A stretch of 64,000 nt of DNA from Planococcus citri (Eukaryota > Arthropoda > Insecta > Hemiptera > Pseudococcidae), in the NCBI RefSeq assembly GCF_950023065.1, contig NC_088679.1:30566001-30630000 (forward strand), in the 5' to 3' direction. The stretch's first letter is position 1. The number at the start of each line of letters is the position of its first letter. The notes below the pieces were generated by a model, which worked only from the letters and a program-made list of their open reading frames with translations, was not told the DNA's origin and made no database searches. The position numbers and the translations under genes are program-made. Positions 25,120 through 38,456 of the stretch are shown here, piece by piece.

Positions 25120-26552
25120 TTAATGTAATTCTAAGAATGTTTCAACTTACCTACCAAAAAGTTTTTAATACATTTTTATGATTTTTCAACTTTCTCTAAA
25201 TTATTTTCCAACCTACTGGTTTTCCATTTCAATTTACAAATGTTTATGTGGGTGTTGAGTTGAGTAAGCTCGTCTTCGCACATTTTTCGAAATTTTGCAC
25301 GAATGAATGGTAAAATAATGAAATTGAAATGTAGAATTGTCGTTGTCGCGTAGAAGCGTAGGTAAGGCTTAATACTTCCTTACTTACTCGTACTCCATGT
25401 TAGAAGTTGGTTGAAATCCAGTTTTTGATATGGCGTTAATTAAATTGCAGATGTGTTCGCCGTAAATGTCATATGCGAATGTTTGCGATTCGTGGTAGGC
25501 GTTCGAGTATGCAATTTCATTGACGAGTTATTTAAATAAGACAGATAATCGACGAATAGAAGAGTGCTTTCGATAATACTTCACTTACAAGATCATTTAA
25601 TTTTTTGTTTAAAAGTAATTTCTTGAAAATGTCATAGAACAATAAAAAAATATCGCATTCTTAAGCACCTATAAAATTGTTGAAATGAATGAAAAATTTC
25701 ACTTTTCAGCAGTTCCATTAATTTTATACCTCAATTTTAACACGCCGAGTCAATTGAAAATGGTCTTAGCTCAAATTACATTCCACCCCCCCTTACCTCA
25801 AAAAAGGGCAAAAAACCATTATCTTATAAAAATTACCTCACTTTGAAGACCCCTGGCTCAGCTACTTCAAACTAGACCCCCTCGACAATTTTTGTCAAAA
25901 TTCAGAATATGTTTTGTTTCTTTGTACTTGATGCAATTCATGTATTGCCTCAGGCTTTCAGGAACTCTTACCCACATAACGATTCGTTTTGGGTAAAAAA
26001 AATTATGGAAACTTTTCTTCGTTGCAAATTCTTTGGGCCGGTATTGATGTTAGGACAAAAACTGATACATAGCTATAAATATTTTTCTGTAAACAAATCT
26101 GTCATATCAGAAAAATTTTCATTAAAAAATATTATATTTTTCAATTTCTGGATGGATGAGGATTTATTCACAGTTCCAGACCAGAAATGCCTGTCACGGT
26201 CCATTGATGTTGTTTCATGGCTCTGAATTTTTACCCACCTTCAACTGCCCTCTCCCCCCAAAAAAGTAAATGTATATCCATTTTAATGGTAATTAAGTAA
26301 ATCTTTTAAGTAAGGTCCCTTTTTTTCAAAAATCAAAACATAAATCGTTCAATAAGTATGGTATCAAAATTTCAAAATTTTACGATTAAAAAAATGAAGA
26401 ATTTTATGACTTTACGAAAAAAGATCCCAAAAAATTATTTTTACACTTTTAATCGTTTTTTAGGGAGACATTCGACTCAAGATATTATTTTTTTTACACA
26501 TTGTATGTACATATTACTTATGCATTTCATAAACATGAAATCCCCTCACCCA
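25120..26552. other. gene-poor stretch
   Basis: AT-rich, with TAGGTA/TACCTA words. The 105-codon frame at 25909-26226 has no supporting feature. Confidence 0.4.
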
Positions 26553-27105
26553 CTTTTTTCAAAACCTATTGTAAATATTTGAACAGCAGGAGTTCTATTA
26601 CGTTGAAATGTACGAAAAAAAAACTTATCGCTTTAAAACGTGATAGGTATTGAAATTTGAAAAATTATACTCAGCGGAAATTAGATATTTTTTCATGGTC
26701 ATCACTATCGGCTAATACATAGAAATAATCATTTCATTATTTAGGTATTTGTAAACATCGTTTCTTGTTAAGCTATTAGGTCGTAAATTTTTTTCAAATA
26801 AGTGTACCTAGGTATATACTTTATTTCAACATTTCTCTCATCCATTTTTTTTCAAAATCTATTGTAAATATTTAAACAGCAGAAGTTCTATTGCCTACGT
26901 TAAAATGTAAAAAAAAGAAATTATCGCTTGAAATCGTGCTATTGAAATTTGAAAAATTATACGCAATGGAAATTAGATATTTTGTCATTGTCACACTATC
27001 GGCTAATACATACATAGAAAAGGTATTTGTAAAAATCATTTCTAGTTACGCTATCAGGTCGTAAAATTTTTACAAATAAGTACTATATTTTAACATTTAA
27101 CATTT
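26553..27105. repeat. tandem duplication, two units of about 290 bp
   Basis: Unit 1 starts near 26553 and unit 2 near 26845. Both carry, in order, 'ctattgtaaatatttaaaca'-like, 'gcag.agttctatt', 'ttatcgctt.aaa.cgtg', 'ttgaaatttgaaaaattata', 'ggaaattagatatttt', 'actatcggctaatacat' and 'taggtcgtaaa'-like blocks. Small indels separate them. Nothing coding is present. Confidence 0.85.
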
Positions 27106-27109
27106 CCTT

Positions 27110-30100
27110 GTGATACTTAAACCGAAAGTAGTTAAAACAGTTGGTAATACTAATAATTATTAAGTTCGTTTTAGATGTTTTTTTTTCTCGAGATAACCCT
27201 TAAATTGTTAAATTTTTATCAGCATAAAAATTTTTAAAATAAATAAATTGAAAAAAGTTGTAGATAGGTACATATTACCTATTTAGAATCCTCATGAAAT
27301 TATAAATATTTTTCATTTGAAAAATTATTTCACCCTCAATATTCGTTTGATTGCGTGATTTACAAAAACTGAAATTGAAAAAGTCAACTTTGGGAACCAC
27401 TGAAATGTTGAAGATCATTGGATGCGGGTGGTTGGGGTTTGATATTTCAAATGTGATCCAAAATAAGTGATTAGAAACCACAACAACTACCTCCCAACTC
27501 CTTTTCAGTGAAGACTCATCAGCCAGAACAGATGACAATGCAGGTGTTTAATTTTCACAACTTTGAGAACCCCTAAATCGCTTTGAAATTCGATCTGATG
27601 GTGGTTTCAGGGTCAAGAAATGGTCCCTTTTCGAGGGAACATTGCAAAAATTTTATATCTTTCCGGGTTCATTGTTTTGAAAATTTTCACTTTGGTATAG
27701 CCCTACTACGAGTATAAGTAGGTAACGTTTTCGTATTTTCGCAAAAAAAGTTGTGTTGTAAAAAGCTTTTCAAACCAGTTTTTCAAATTTTTGAAAACAA
27801 ATTCACGAAAGGACTGTTGAAAAGCTCGAACAAAAAAGAACTCGTTTGGAAAAGAAATTTTTTTCGAAACTCATCAGGACCTTTTCTTTTTGATAAATTC
27901 CTTGAAGGTAAGAATTTAAAATTGTTTCTCAAACTTTAATATTTGGACTTTTTAAAATAAATCAATTGTTCAATGCACAAAAATTTGGTCTCGTCCAGCT
28001 TAAAAATTTGTCTCCCAATTTTTTTATACCAATGGAAGACCTTGGAAAATTTTGGTTGAATTATATTTTTCTCGCAGTTATCATGAAAGGCTCATAAACA
28101 CAACATAAATCCAAATTTGAGCCATAGGTATTCGTCAATTTTGTTCGTGCTTTATATAGTACAGAATCACATAATTTTGATACCCCTTGACCACCTTTTC
28201 AGGTGTTCTACAGGACTTAAATTCATGTATAGACGATTATCGATTCAAAATGGATCATACGTACGTACATTGCAATTTCTGCAAAATCTGTTTTTTTCTA
28301 CTCACTTTCATCAAATGAATTGAGTACTTACCTAAAAAAAATATGACCTGCAGGAGTCAGCATTTGTTGACATTGGACCCAGACAACTCGAGTGTTTCCC
28401 TCGTGGACAATGCATTCGAAAAACTAACAAACTCAAAATTTAATACATATATTGGTATAGGTAAGTATACGTATGTTTATTTATTTGCGCTTATTCATTC
28501 GAATTTGAAGAAAAATCACCTCTTAAAATTCAGCATTGTTTCGCTAAGCTTTCAATCTTTTCACATATGTATTTGTAGGTACCTACTTATCTTCATAGTT
28601 TCGAATAATTTTCCGATTTGCTATTGAGTTCCATTGTACGTATTTACTCGCGCACTCGATCTGAATTATTAAGCAACCGTAAATCTATTTGTTGAAAACA
28701 GTTGACGCTAATGGGTCTCATAAAACTAACTTTTTCAGCTTGGTGTTTGCGATTTTCCTTATTTTTTTCTACGATGAGAAATTGCTTACAGAGGGTGTAA
28801 AACTGATTTACAATCTATTTATATGTATCGCGTTGAGTTTTATGCGTTTAAAATTCATTGGAACCTTGTTTATAGCATAGTGGTAGGAAGACTCGATGAG
28901 TTCATTTTTTCTCTAAATATTAGAACATGTTCACGGAGTTTGAAATTATTTCCAAGTGGGTGAATTTTCAAATTTTTTTTCCAATGATACCTAAACTTAT
29001 ACTCCTTACGTTAGAACTATACCAAGCCATTTAACGTAAGTATAATGAGTAGGTACCCAGTAAAATTGGCGAGTCTTGGACTCCGGGAATTAATGCCTGT
29101 CAGATGTTTTGTATGCAACCAAAGTATCACAATCGACGGAATCTAGATCGCATGATGATTAACGCAGGCGAACAGTGCAATAAAAACATTCGTTGTCTTT
29201 AATCATTTTTATTCATGTTTTGGATTTTTGAAAATACTCGAGGGAGGAGAGAATACTGAAAAGGAAACCATTTTGTCAACAGTCGAGCAGCTGAAATGAC
29301 AAAACTAAGATGGTAAAAAGGATTTCCATATGATTTTTTGAAAATGTTGGTGCGTTAGGAGAGGATGAGGAGGAGAGGTTATATCGAAAAAATACCTAAG
29401 TTGATATTTAAACTCAATGCACCAAAATTTGAATGTACGAAGGCTCATCTTTTCCAAAATGTTTCTAATAACGAAGTAGACATGCCATAATCATGAAACA
29501 TTAAAAATTGAAAATTTTCAAAAAGAGGTCAAAAATCATTTTTTTCAAGGGACTTGATTTCCCAAAGGTGATACTCGTGGTTTATTCATTTACGTAGTAC
29601 GTTCAAGTTTTTTTTTTTGAAAAATCTTTACTTGGTGTTGATGAAAATGGAAGGGAGGAGGGATTTATTCCAATTTTACAGCAAAAATTATGATTTAATT
29701 TTTGGAAAGTCCTGCTTTTACACAATTTGAATTTTTAAAGGATTGGTACAAAATTTGGAATGGTTCATCTAATAGGATCTAAAAAAGATTGGCTTCATGT
29801 GAATTTTTCAACCCTAAATTTAATGCATGTTCAATGTTAGACGAAGAAATTGCAATTTTATCAGGATGACTCATACAGTTTTTGAAAAGTTGTATGATGA
29901 AGCAAAGACCATGTTGGATTTTTGATTTCTATTCAGTTGGAAAACCTGTGTGGGACTTTTTAGAGTAGGTCGGGCGTGGACTGAGTAGGTTGAGGGTTCC
30001 TGGCAGATGCACTGAATGGAGCCCCCGAAAGTTTACCCCCCTCCCCCTCAGAATCTTTCTGCTCCTGTTTTTTAATTAGGGGATAAGTACCTACTTGAAC

Positions 30101-31482
30101 GTAAGTTTTACAATTGATTTTTTTAGTTTTTTTATTCGATTTCGCGAAAATAATTCAATAAAAAAACTGGAGGTTTTTTGGAGGAGGGGGGGGGGGGTTG
30201 GTGAATGAGAATTTGCCGACTGGTATGAGAAAAATAATAATTTTGCGGAATAAAGTGGCGTGTTTTTAAAGTGAAATAAAAATGAAAGATGAAAAAATGA
30301 TAATTTTTCCAGTTGATTAAGCAAGGTTTATTAAAAAATCGTTATTTTCAATTTTAAATTTATGGAAGTTTCAAACAGGCATTTTCCTAGTTTAAGGATG
30401 CAAAATATTTCAGAAATTCGGGTTTCGTGAGGTAAAAAACAATGTTTTAAAAATTTGTTAATTTTTTTTATCCAAAATATTAGAATTTGAATGAAGAGTA
30501 TTTTTAAAAATTTTAATCTTAAAAATGAAAAAATCAAGCGAGGCCAAAAGTTTGTTTCAAGAATTAAAGAAACAATTTTTTTTCAGGTGAAAATTGCGTT
30601 TTTTGGCTTAAACATTTCCAAAAATTTGAATGATAGGCAAGTATATTTTTTAAAAGTACAATTAAAAAAAAAACACAGGAGCCCAAACGAAACGAGAGCA
30701 AAAGTTTTCAAAAATTCGTAATTTAAGAGACGAAAAATAATGTTTTTTTATGATGAGTCTATTTTTTTAACTTCACAATTTCAGAATTTAAATATTAGAT
30801 AATTAAAATTTTCAATTTTGATATAAGTAAAAGAAAAGCATCATAGGTTGGAGCAAAGCGAGGGAAAAAGCTTGCGAAAATTCATGTTTAGACAGAGTGA
30901 AATCAGTAAGTATATTTTTGGTTAAACATGGGGCCCTGGGGCCCCTGGCGATACATGCTACGAGTATTTCAAAATTTTACATTTATTTAGCCAGAATTGA
31001 AAAACATGTGTTGAATGTTTTGAGGTCATACGTATTAAAAAACCAAGTGAAACAATTTGTCACGTGTCACTTCAGTCGCTTACAGAAATCCATTTTGAGA
31101 TTATCAAAGAAGTAATTTTAAAAATTTTGAGAAAGAATCTAAAGATCTAAAATCAAAACTGCCAAGGATGAAAATCCCCAACAAAAATTGCAATTTTGTC
31201 CCTTTTGGAAGGATTGAAGCTGATAAAAGTACATAGGTAGCTGAAAATCTAATCACTGAACCAAGTGGTTTTAAAATTGAAGGAGCTAGGAAAGCTTTTC
31301 ACCACTCATAGATCATCGGTTCTCTTTTAGCTCATCAGTACCTATTTAGGTACGTAGCTAAAAATCCATTTTTTTTTCAAATCAGAGTACGATACCTCAA
31401 TCTTAAATAATTAGCTTGTTCTCCGTTCAGTTTCAATAGTAAAAAACAATCGCCACATTCAGAAAACAACAGAAATGAAAAA
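27110..31482. other. gene-poor stretch between genes 1 and 2
   Basis: It contains short frames only. A G-run at about 30187-30197 and scattered 'gcaaagcgagg' words are the only notable features. No gene or intact element is recognised. Confidence 0.4.
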
Positions 31483-31488
31483 TTTAAT
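31483..31488 (-). terminator. poly(A) signal candidate, gene 2
   Basis: TTTAAT on the + strand reads ATTAAA on the - strand, 109 bases beyond the gene 2 stop. It is a common second-choice signal; no AATAAA is closer. Confidence 0.3.
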
Positions 31489-31596
31489 AACAAAAAATTA
31501 CAAATATGCAAGTAACAAGTTCGATAAATGTATCCACTTAGCCATTAGGTAGGTACGAACGTGTTATAAATAAATAAAATAGTTATAGGTACAAAA

Positions 31597-33639
31597 TTAA
31601 CTCCTTAAATCAGACTGGTCAAATGATTTGGAACTATTACGGGTATGATTTTCACTCGGATCGACCACAGCTGGGACAAAATTAGTTTCAGATGGGGCGA
31701 GATATTGAGATTCGTCATTAGGATCTTCGTAATATTCACTGGGTTTGAAATCGTCAGTTCTGGCGTTTTCAGATGGCGTTTGCACGTTGGCTTTTTTATT
31801 CGGTATGACTATAGAATATGGTAAATTAGATCTTTGATCTTCATTAGGATAGTAAGCTGGTTGAGTTGGGTAAGCTCCAACATTAGGGGCAGTCTTTAAC
31901 TCATTAGTAGGGGGTGTAGAAGCGGGTATATTTAAATTATACGCGTACTTGGGTAATAAACCTTGGTACGCGGCTGTATTGTAAAACAATGGATTATAAT
32001 TATTCTCGTCTACGTTTTGATTATTTCTCAACTGATAAGGGTAATAGTTTTGGAACTGTTGATAGTTATCGAACGCTGCTCCGAGGTTTTGATCATTCTG
32101 AATGTACTTGGCGTTGACCAGTTCGTAAGGGAAAGGAATAGATTTAGGTTTAGGATTGGCTATTTCCAGAGTATTCATGTAAGCTGAGGCGGCAGAGTCT
32201 GGATTAAAGAGCGGACTGCTGAGTTGCTCTTGACTTAGAGGGATGATCAAAGCAGGGATGGTTTTCTTATCACCGTTCGAGTTCGTTTCGACGTCTATCA
32301 TACGTATAAACCCTTTAGATAACCCGACTCCTGGAAATGGTAATTTATTACTTTGGAAAGGTGTCGGAATATTGTAGAATGGGGCAGCAGCTACCGGACC
32401 AACAGGGGGATTATAAAATTGATAACTTTGAACATTCGGTGTCTCGTAATTATAAGGTTGTTGCTCTTTCGGCGACTCTTGTTTGATCCTAACTTTGTGT
32501 TCTTTTTTACTAACGAGAGCGATGTTTTCTTTTTCAGCTTCGTTAGTCATCGCATCGCCTGCTTCGAATTTATCGCTTTGTTTCAATACTCCGTTATGAT
32601 CAAAAATGGTTTTGAATTGTTTGATATTTGGTAAATTATTCGCCACGTACAAAGCGTGCTGAGGTTGGGGTTGAGGTTGAGGTGCCAAGTAAGCGTTTCT
32701 GGTATTCTTCACATTAGCGTTATTTTTACGCTTCTTGTACATCTTTCGAGGGCGTTGATCTTTACCATTCGGCGAAGGAGAAGGAGATTGTCTTATGTAA
32801 GTTGTTGGAGTATCAGCTGACGAAGAGATTTCCACATTTGGCCCTAGTTGTTTCCAAGCAACGGGTGTCTTTTGTCCATAATCTTCGGCAAACTTAAGAT
32901 TCTGTTGGTATTGCGGAGGGTAATTCTGTATTTCGGAATTATAACTTCTAGCTTTTAGAGCATCTTTTGACGTACGTTGACCTGATGCCTCATGTTTGAA
33001 AGGTCGAGCTTCCTGTTTCACATGTTTGTCATCCTCACCAGCGCCGTTGTTCGAATACGAGAATCGATATTTATTGTAAGACTTTTCGTAATTGCTTACT
33101 CGTTTGGATGTTGCAAATGTTGGCTTTTGTTCGGCAATCCTCTCGGATTCGAATTTACCCGGATACGAGACTTGGAACTCGCGTGGCTCGTTTCCGTTAT
33201 CACGGCCATCTTCTTGGTATATGTTTTCCTTACCAGATGCTGTTAGGATGTAATTGTGGTCTTTCTCATTCGCAGTGTATCTGTCTCCTTTGTATCGAGA
33301 TTCGGTATCGGAAAATGCCCTCTCTAAATTCGCCCCAGTCGGCAATTGGTGTTTGTAATTCGACGATACGGTTTTTTCTACGTAGCTTGCCGAAGGAGAC
33401 TGTCGTTCGTTGTACGTCATGTACGTAGTCATCGATTCTCTGGGTTGAGGTGTCGGAGAAGGTGTGTAAGCGTCGTCGGCGTTTATGATAAACGAGCTGT
33501 AGCTGGCGGACGATGATTCGGGCACGTCTTGAATATGGTTATTTTCATACTCGTGTTGATTGATTCTTCTACGATATCTGGAGTGTATGTGTTCTGCATA
33601 AATAGGTAGTGGCACGAAAATCACGTTAGTCCATAGGAT
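31597..33639 (-). CDS. gene 2 main exon: long low-complexity secreted region
   Basis: The frame of 680 codons is by far the longest in the window and uses a mixed, less AT-biased codon set. After cleavage there is a basic start (SRYRRR, about residues 29-34), then Ser/Tyr/Pro-rich stretches with 'SPTPQP' and 'SPSPSPNG' turns, and a strongly basic patch near residues 301-315 (RPRKMYKKRK). A Pro-Gln run of the type APQPQPQPQH follows. The C-terminal half is rich in Tyr, Asn, Pro and Phe. Near residues 199-206 a 'YNKYRFSYSNNG' stretch vaguely recalls the beginning of the R&R chitin-binding consensus, but the rest of that domain is missing. No cysteine follows the signal peptide. Frames on the + strand between 31963 and 33428 are shadows. 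Confidence 0.9.
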   Translation of the reverse strand: MLWTNVIFVPLPIYAEHIHSRYRRRINQHEYENNHIQDVPESSSASYSSFIINADDAYTPSPTPQPRESMTTYMTYNERQSPSASYVEKTVSSNYKHQLPTGANLERAFSDTESRYKGDRYTANEKDHNYILTASGKENIYQEDGRDNGNEPREFQVSYPGKFESERIAEQKPTFATSKRVSNYEKSYNKYRFSYSNNGAGEDDKHVKQEARPFKHEASGQRTSKDALKARSYNSEIQNYPPQYQQNLKFAEDYGQKTPVAWKQLGPNVEISSSADTPTTYIRQSPSPSPNGKDQRPRKMYKKRKNNANVKNTRNAYLAPQPQPQPQHALYVANNLPNIKQFKTIFDHNGVLKQSDKFEAGDAMTNEAEKENIALVSKKEHKVRIKQESPKEQQPYNYETPNVQSYQFYNPPVGPVAAAPFYNIPTPFQSNKLPFPGVGLSKGFIRMIDVETNSNGDKKTIPALIIPLSQEQLSSPLFNPDSAASAYMNTLEIANPKPKSIPFPYELVNAKYIQNDQNLGAAFDNYQQFQNYYPYQLRNNQNVDENNYNPLFYNTAAYQGLLPKYAYNLNIPASTPPTNELKTAPNVGAYPTQPAYYPNEDQRSNLPYSIVIPNKKANVQTPSENARTDDFKPSEYYEDPNDESQYLAPSETNFVPAVVDPSENHTRNSSKSFDQSDLRS

Positions 33640-36600
33640 CTGTAAGAAAAATTCGCACGGATATGAAAATTGTGTACTTAGGGAGGCATTGTGAAAAAAA
33701 TACGAGTTATATCTGTTGTATATTCTAATACATTTGTGTGTCTAGATATGTACAATTGCGGAAATGAAGATAGATAGGTAGGTATACTGAAAAAATTTCC
33801 AGTTGATGTTTGATTTGTAAAAATTTTTGAGCCAGAAAAGCTAATAAATAATAATGAAAAGAGCATACAAATCAGCCAAAATTTCAGACTCTAAAGTGCA
33901 TTTATCAATTTTTGGTGAATTTTTGAAAAATCAAAATTTGAGTTGAAATTGGAAAAAGTCAAAAGAGCTTTTAAGCGTAAAATGGTAAAATTTGCACTCC
34001 CACCAAACTTGGCTAAACTCACCCAAAAGGTTAGTTTTGGTGTAAAATCACCTAAAAGTTTTGTTGAGATGACCTCATCCCCACCTCAACCTAAGCAGTA
34101 CGAGTATGACCACATCGGACCTTGGGAGTAATAAGGTGACATCTCAAAAAAGTGAAATTTTACAGGAGAGTGATTTTCTTTTTTTTAAAAACTTGATTCA
34201 TTATTTTTATCAACTTATAATTAATTGTGAGGAATGAATAGCACCTCATTTTAAAGATCTGGTATCCTACCTTCATTTAGCATAAGAACACTTAGAAAAA
34301 TAAAATCTTAAAGAGGAAATATTTCAGTGTTTGGAAAACATTTTGAGTTAGAACCTTTCATTAAAGTTGATGTGGAGGCGAAAGGAAGCGTCCAAAAAAA
34401 TTTCATGTAAACAAAGTTGTAGAGAATTAAATTTCCAATCGACGTGATGTCGTTAGTTTTTTTCTAGAGTGCTTAGTTTTTGAGTTTTTCTCAAAAAACT
34501 AAAATTTCATTATATGTGCAAATTCCCCGATGCCGTAAAAATCGGACACAACGGTATACAAATCCAGTAAAACGGACATTTTGTGTCTGTTTTCAAAACA
34601 ATACGCATTGTGTAGTGAAAAGCAGACACTATGTGACTGTAAAACCGGTAAAACGTTCACAATGTGACCGCCTGCTGATGAAATGGTTGCCTATACTCGT
34701 AGTCTCGTACCATGCTACATGGTACGAATGTATAAGTTGCACATTTTTTTCGTGTTATTAATAAAGTGAAATAGCCGGGGGGAGGAGAATTCAAAGAGGG
34801 GAGTATAGGCTTACCACCTAAACTGTTAATATTCAAAATTAGTCGGCAAAATAGTCAATTTGCCAACAAAATCATCGATCTACCCTAAAATTTCTTAATT
34901 ATGTTTTTTAGGCCTCGAGTAAAGTAATATAGATCTGATCTACATTACTTTAGCCTCGAACTTTGGCCCTCGCTTTGCTTGGGCTAAATTGTTCTTTTCA
35001 ATTTTTCAAATTGTGCTTGAAAGTTGAAAAGTATTTTTATTCATACTTTTTAAATTGTCACTGGTGGAACACTGGCTTTTCACATAAAAAATAACAAATT
35101 TTCAAAAGCTTTTGCCCTCGCTTTGCTCGGATCAATTTCATTTTCTTCTTCACGCTTAAAATTTCAAAAATCCAAAATTTAAAAAATATCAAGATCAGAA
35201 AAACCGAATTCTTAGATTAAAATTGGTGTTGTTCCATCACCATCATCTTCAGAGTTACAAATTGAAGAAACTTACGAGTAGGTATAATAGAATTTGAAAA
35301 TTGTGGAGATCAGAAAAATAGATTTTTTAAAATTAAAATTGATGTTTACTTCCCGAATCACAAATTCTTCAAAACTTTTTCCCTCGCTCGCTTCACTTGG
35401 GCTATTCAAGACACTTATCTCAAAAATTTTCAAAATTCTAAAATTAAAAAAAAAATTCCTGAAATACTTACTCTTTGTATTCAAACCATTTGAAAAGTGC
35501 AAATTTTTAGTTTTTTCATGAACAGAGTTAGGTACTAAATTGCGCTCTGATGAAAAAATGTAAAATAAAACATGCAAATGATCGTTTTTTCAATTTTGGA
35601 ACCAATGTTTTCATAAAGTTTTGCTCTCACTTCGCTCAAGCAGTAATATTGCCTTTTCCCAATGACATAATTGTTCATTTTGAAGGATTTTTGAAAAATT
35701 ACCTAAAATTTCGTTTTTTTCTGTGTCTAAAAACCTGGCCCCCTACACGCCACTGGTGTTCAGCACACTATAATTTTGATTTTGTCAGATAACCCATAAT
35801 TTTATTTTATTTTTTTTCAAAAAAATAGTTCATCTTCATAAACTCATCACACACTGCTCAAACACGCATCAATAAATTTGAAAAATTATTCGCTACACAT
35901 TCATATGTTTTGGGGAATAAATTGGTCAAAATTGATGAAAAAAAATTATCTACTTTAATGAGGCTCGATTGGCATATATGCACAATTTGATACCTATTTC
36001 TAAACCTTCAACAGTGGTGTACTCCTATAATTGAAGTTGTGAAACATCCCTTACACGCGCGGGGTAGAGAAGACCAGCAGCAACTGAACCAAGTAAACAT
36101 CCAAGAGAAAGTGGAGACGCAGAGAAAACCGGTTCTGTCACTATACATTTCTGAGCAACAACCCTCCGAAACACATTACAGTACAGGCTTACAGGCTAGG
36201 TTTTGGTATGGAATTCATCTTATTGTTGTTGTCCCACACACACAAAAGAATATTTTCTTTTGTTAGGCTACATGATGAGAACTACTGTGGTGGAATACGT
36301 ATTTTGCCTATACACGTTTGCATTAGGAGAAACACAAAAAAACGGACACAATGTGTCTGAAAAAACCGGAATAAACAGACACAAGCAGTCACAAATCCGT
36401 GGACACAGCAGACACATTGTGTCGACGTTTTTGCACATCGGGCCATTTTTCTGAAAAGTGATCAATTTAAAAAAATTTTTCCATTTGGTACAAACCAATA
36501 AAAAATGCACTCCTTGTGACTATTTCTAACTGACAAACATTCAAAACAATCAAAACTGTTTGTTAACACTTTGTATGTACGAAATTTGCTCAAAAAAGGT

Positions 36601-38419
36601 GGAGTTTTTTGAGTCACCTTATAACTCCAAACAACTTACAATGTTGTTGGGATTTTGAGTTAGGCCATTTGGGTTTTTTACATGATCTAAATAATGTACC
36701 CAACTCAAAGTGTTATTTTTGGTTGAGGGGGGTCATACAAGCCCCAAAAATGCAAAAACATCAAAATCAATTTTTTTTGAGTATGTCACCTTATTACTCT
36801 GGAGGTGCGACATGTACTCAATACACCTATTAAATATTTTGTTATCTCTGGAAAGAATGGTCCAAAATATGCACTTGAAATGTTCACAGAAAACGGTCAC
36901 TATGTAGGTGTTTACACAGAATTTTTTTCAGCAAATTCTGATATTTGAGTATTTTTTTGTGTGAGGAGGGAGGGGGAGTGAAAGTTCAAAATTTCCAAAA
37001 TTTGTAGAGAAATAAAGTTATAAATATTGTGGTTTACTTAAATTTTGAATAAATCGTATTGGGCCCCCTCTTCATTTTTTTCAATAAATTAGAAATTTTC
37101 AACTCTCCAAAAAACTTTAAAAATGAGAGATTATTTTTGAAAAAAAATCCACATACGCTGAACGCCCCTTCAAAGTGACTATTTCCTGCGCAAATTTTAA
37201 AAATTTTAGGACCAAACTGATTTTGAGTGGATTAAAAATAGTACATAATTAATTATGCATATAAAATTTTAGCTTTTTACGTCAATTTTGGTAACATTTT
37301 TATTTTTTTTTTCATTCTCAGCTCAAAAATTTTGAAAAATTTATCAAAAACTGAAAAATGCTTTTAAGCATGTAAAATTCGGACCGGTTATAATTTTTGT
37401 GATAAAACCATCGCTTTATGCTTCCCTCCCCCCACCCCATCATCAGAGCAACTGAAATCTTCAAATTTTGATGAATACTGTAGTATGAATGTCTTCACAA
37501 ATAGCTTCACTATCAAAATTTGAGTTTTGAGCATTGTGTAAAAAGTACACATTTTAAAATTTTTTAATCAAAATGAAAAAAAAAATAGAAAACGTTAATC
37601 ATTTTCTTTAAAAATAAGTACTCCTGTTGGAGATCTAGCAGAGAAAATGAAAAAATATTTTGCTCACTCATTCCTGGAGATACATGCCAAGGGAAGCAAT
37701 AGATAATATCAAAGCAGATGGAAGCAGGACTGCACAGTTGAAAATTTTTTGTGGCAAATTTACACCATTTATGAGTAAACTTTCGTATCACTTTTGACCT
37801 ACTATCTAAATCGAAAAGTGAATATTTTCTGAAATTCGATTTATAAGTCCACAGAGGGTTAACTGAAGTCGTTTTTTTCAATTTTTTCATCTTTCTTTTG
37901 AATTTGGGGGGGGTGTCATCCTACGTCAGATTATATTGGATTTGTCAGGATGTGTTGTGTTTTTTAACAAAGTAGATCTAGCTGTAGGTATTTTTTCAAA
38001 GGGTGGAGAGTGTGTAAAGAAAATGATTCTTTTCGAGGAAAAAATTACCAAATTAATTTTTGAGGCTTTAAATCTCAAAATTTTTATGTTTTTGTTTCCT
38101 GCTACCGGATTACTTGATCGTTTTTTCGCTACCTATTTTCCGTTAGGGTTACCCGAGTTTATACTTAAGCTATTCAATTTCCTTTTCGGCTTTGATAAGT
38201 ATATTCAAAGTAAGCCCTTTCTTCAACTGTTTTGTTTATTTGAACATTTATTGCAAAAAATAAAATTCTAAAATTGAAATTCAAACTCAAGAAGATTAAT
38301 AATTTCACCATCAAAAATCAAAAAGCGAACAAACCTACGATTATTAAACTTGAAAGTGGGCTCAAAAGAGGCAACTTTGACGAGAAACACAAAAACACAT
38401 AAGTAGGTGACACTTTACA

Positions 38420-38456
<37 letters not shown>

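Noticed and set aside
31963..33428. Several + strand frames of 74-106 codons
   Set aside because: All are shadows of the long gene 2 exon.
38422..38455. A34 run as the tail of a processed pseudogene
   Set aside because: No recognisable gene-derived sequence or target duplication next to it.
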